From Oxyruncus cristatus (Eukaryota; Chordata; Aves; Passeriformes; Cotingidae), in NCBI GenBank assembly GCA_013399855.1, contig VXAY01002607.1:267599-331598 (forward strand): DNA of 64,000 nt. The letters are read 5' to 3'. A program made the translations under genes and the position numbers. Positions 63,501 through 64,000 of this stretch are shown in pieces. Each line of letters begins with the position of its first letter. Positions within the stretch are counted from its first letter, which is position 1. The notes below the pieces were generated by a model. The model saw only the letters and a program-made list of their open reading frames with translations, did no database searches and was not told the origin of the DNA.

Positions 63501-64000
63501 GAGTGAAAAAGGGGAGTCAAGCTTGCAGAAAGTTGGAGAAGCAGTGCTTTAGCAAATTTTATTTTCCAGGGACAAGCTCTGCAAATATTGCCCCAAATGG
63601 ATTTATTAACTTCACCTGATGAAAGACAGAGACAGTTGTTTTGTCTCCAGTGGATTTCTCGGTAGACCCCAGCTGGGGAAGGTATGACTGTCTGTGCAAA
63701 ACATATCATTAGTTTTAGTGCTCAGGACTAAACAATCAGAGGAGGAAACTGTAGTTCTTATTCTGCCCTTACTGCTGGAGTGCTGTACAGGTGGATCACA
63801 CTGGAAAATGAAATGTTGCTTTTAAGGATTCTAGGTCAAAAGGCGAAAAGCACCAGTTTTGTTCAACTATAGGAAAAGATGGTCCACTGAAGAAAATTGC
63901 TCTGAGAATATGACTTGTGTGCTGACCATGTGTGTGTGTGTGTGCTCCTTGGCTGTCCTGAGTGTAAACCACACAACTCTTACCTTGAGACACCTTGTTT

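Larger units (their letters stand above)
50481..64000 (+). other. PEX14: PEX14 intron 2 (incomplete)
   Basis: About 13.5 kb without a recognised exon. It contains a poly-T tract with a 19-N gap (53780-53838) and AT-rich, conserved-looking blocks (about 58200-58330 and 58730-59130). The repeated-unit segment lies at 60015-60210 and a palindrome at 60524. GT microsatellites occur near 60550 and 63931. Open segments on the minus strand (51934-52375 and 53118-53651) match no family I know. Confidence 0.75.

Overview
This window is vertebrate nuclear DNA, most likely from a bird. It holds long spliced genes with GT-AG introns, CpG-island promoters and AATAAA polyadenylation signals. It also carries several 3' tails of CR1 LINE elements, which are typical of bird and reptile genomes. 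The gene order KIF1B > PGD > CENPS > < DFFA < > PEX14 matches the human 1p36.22 block, which in chicken is thought to lie on a microchromosome. The species cannot be fixed from the sequence. Two runs of N (20422-20489 and 53820-53838) are assembly gaps in homopolymer-rich DNA.

Positions 1-24855 hold the 3' half of KIF1B on the + strand. Twenty-one constitutive coding exons (1069-20113) encode about 800 C-terminal residues of the kinesin-3 motor, ending in the PH domain. A 3' UTR of about 4.7 kb follows and ends at an AATAAA at 24833. Two further phase-symmetric, splice-flanked candidate exons sit in its introns: a 201-nt cassette (4775-4975) and a 27-nt microexon (10581-10607) with the upstream signals expected of neuronal microexons. 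An exon-like open segment also lies antisense in one KIF1B intron (7340-7556).

Positions 26000-36050 hold a complete PGD gene (6-phosphogluconate dehydrogenase, 13 coding exons). The exons sum to exactly 483 codons plus a stop. A CR1 copy sits in intron 1. Positions 36880-40415 hold a complete CENPS/MHF1 gene (5 coding exons, 139 residues) with an E2F-like site just upstream of its ATG. Its 3' end faces the 3' end of DFFA. I see no cortistatin (CORT) coding sequence between them, although CORT lies there in human.

Positions 40605-44446 hold a complete DFFA/ICAD gene on the minus strand (6 coding exons, 312 residues). It has a CIDE-N-type N-terminus and two caspase-type sites, DEVD and DVVD. 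It is divergent from PEX14, and their ATGs are 226 bp apart across a shared CpG island. Only the first two PEX14 exons are present (28 residues). Everything from 50481 to the end appears to be PEX14 intron 2.

The introns hold most of the unexplained structure. There is a near-perfect 50-bp-arm inverted repeat in PEX14 intron 1 (49446-49565). In PEX14 intron 2 there is a run of five diverged copies of a roughly 43-bp unit (60015-60210), followed within about 300 bp by a perfect 20-bp palindrome and a cluster of homeodomain/POU-like words. This suggests a regulatory element. No bacterial-type systems, CRISPR arrays, tRNA or rRNA genes were recognised.
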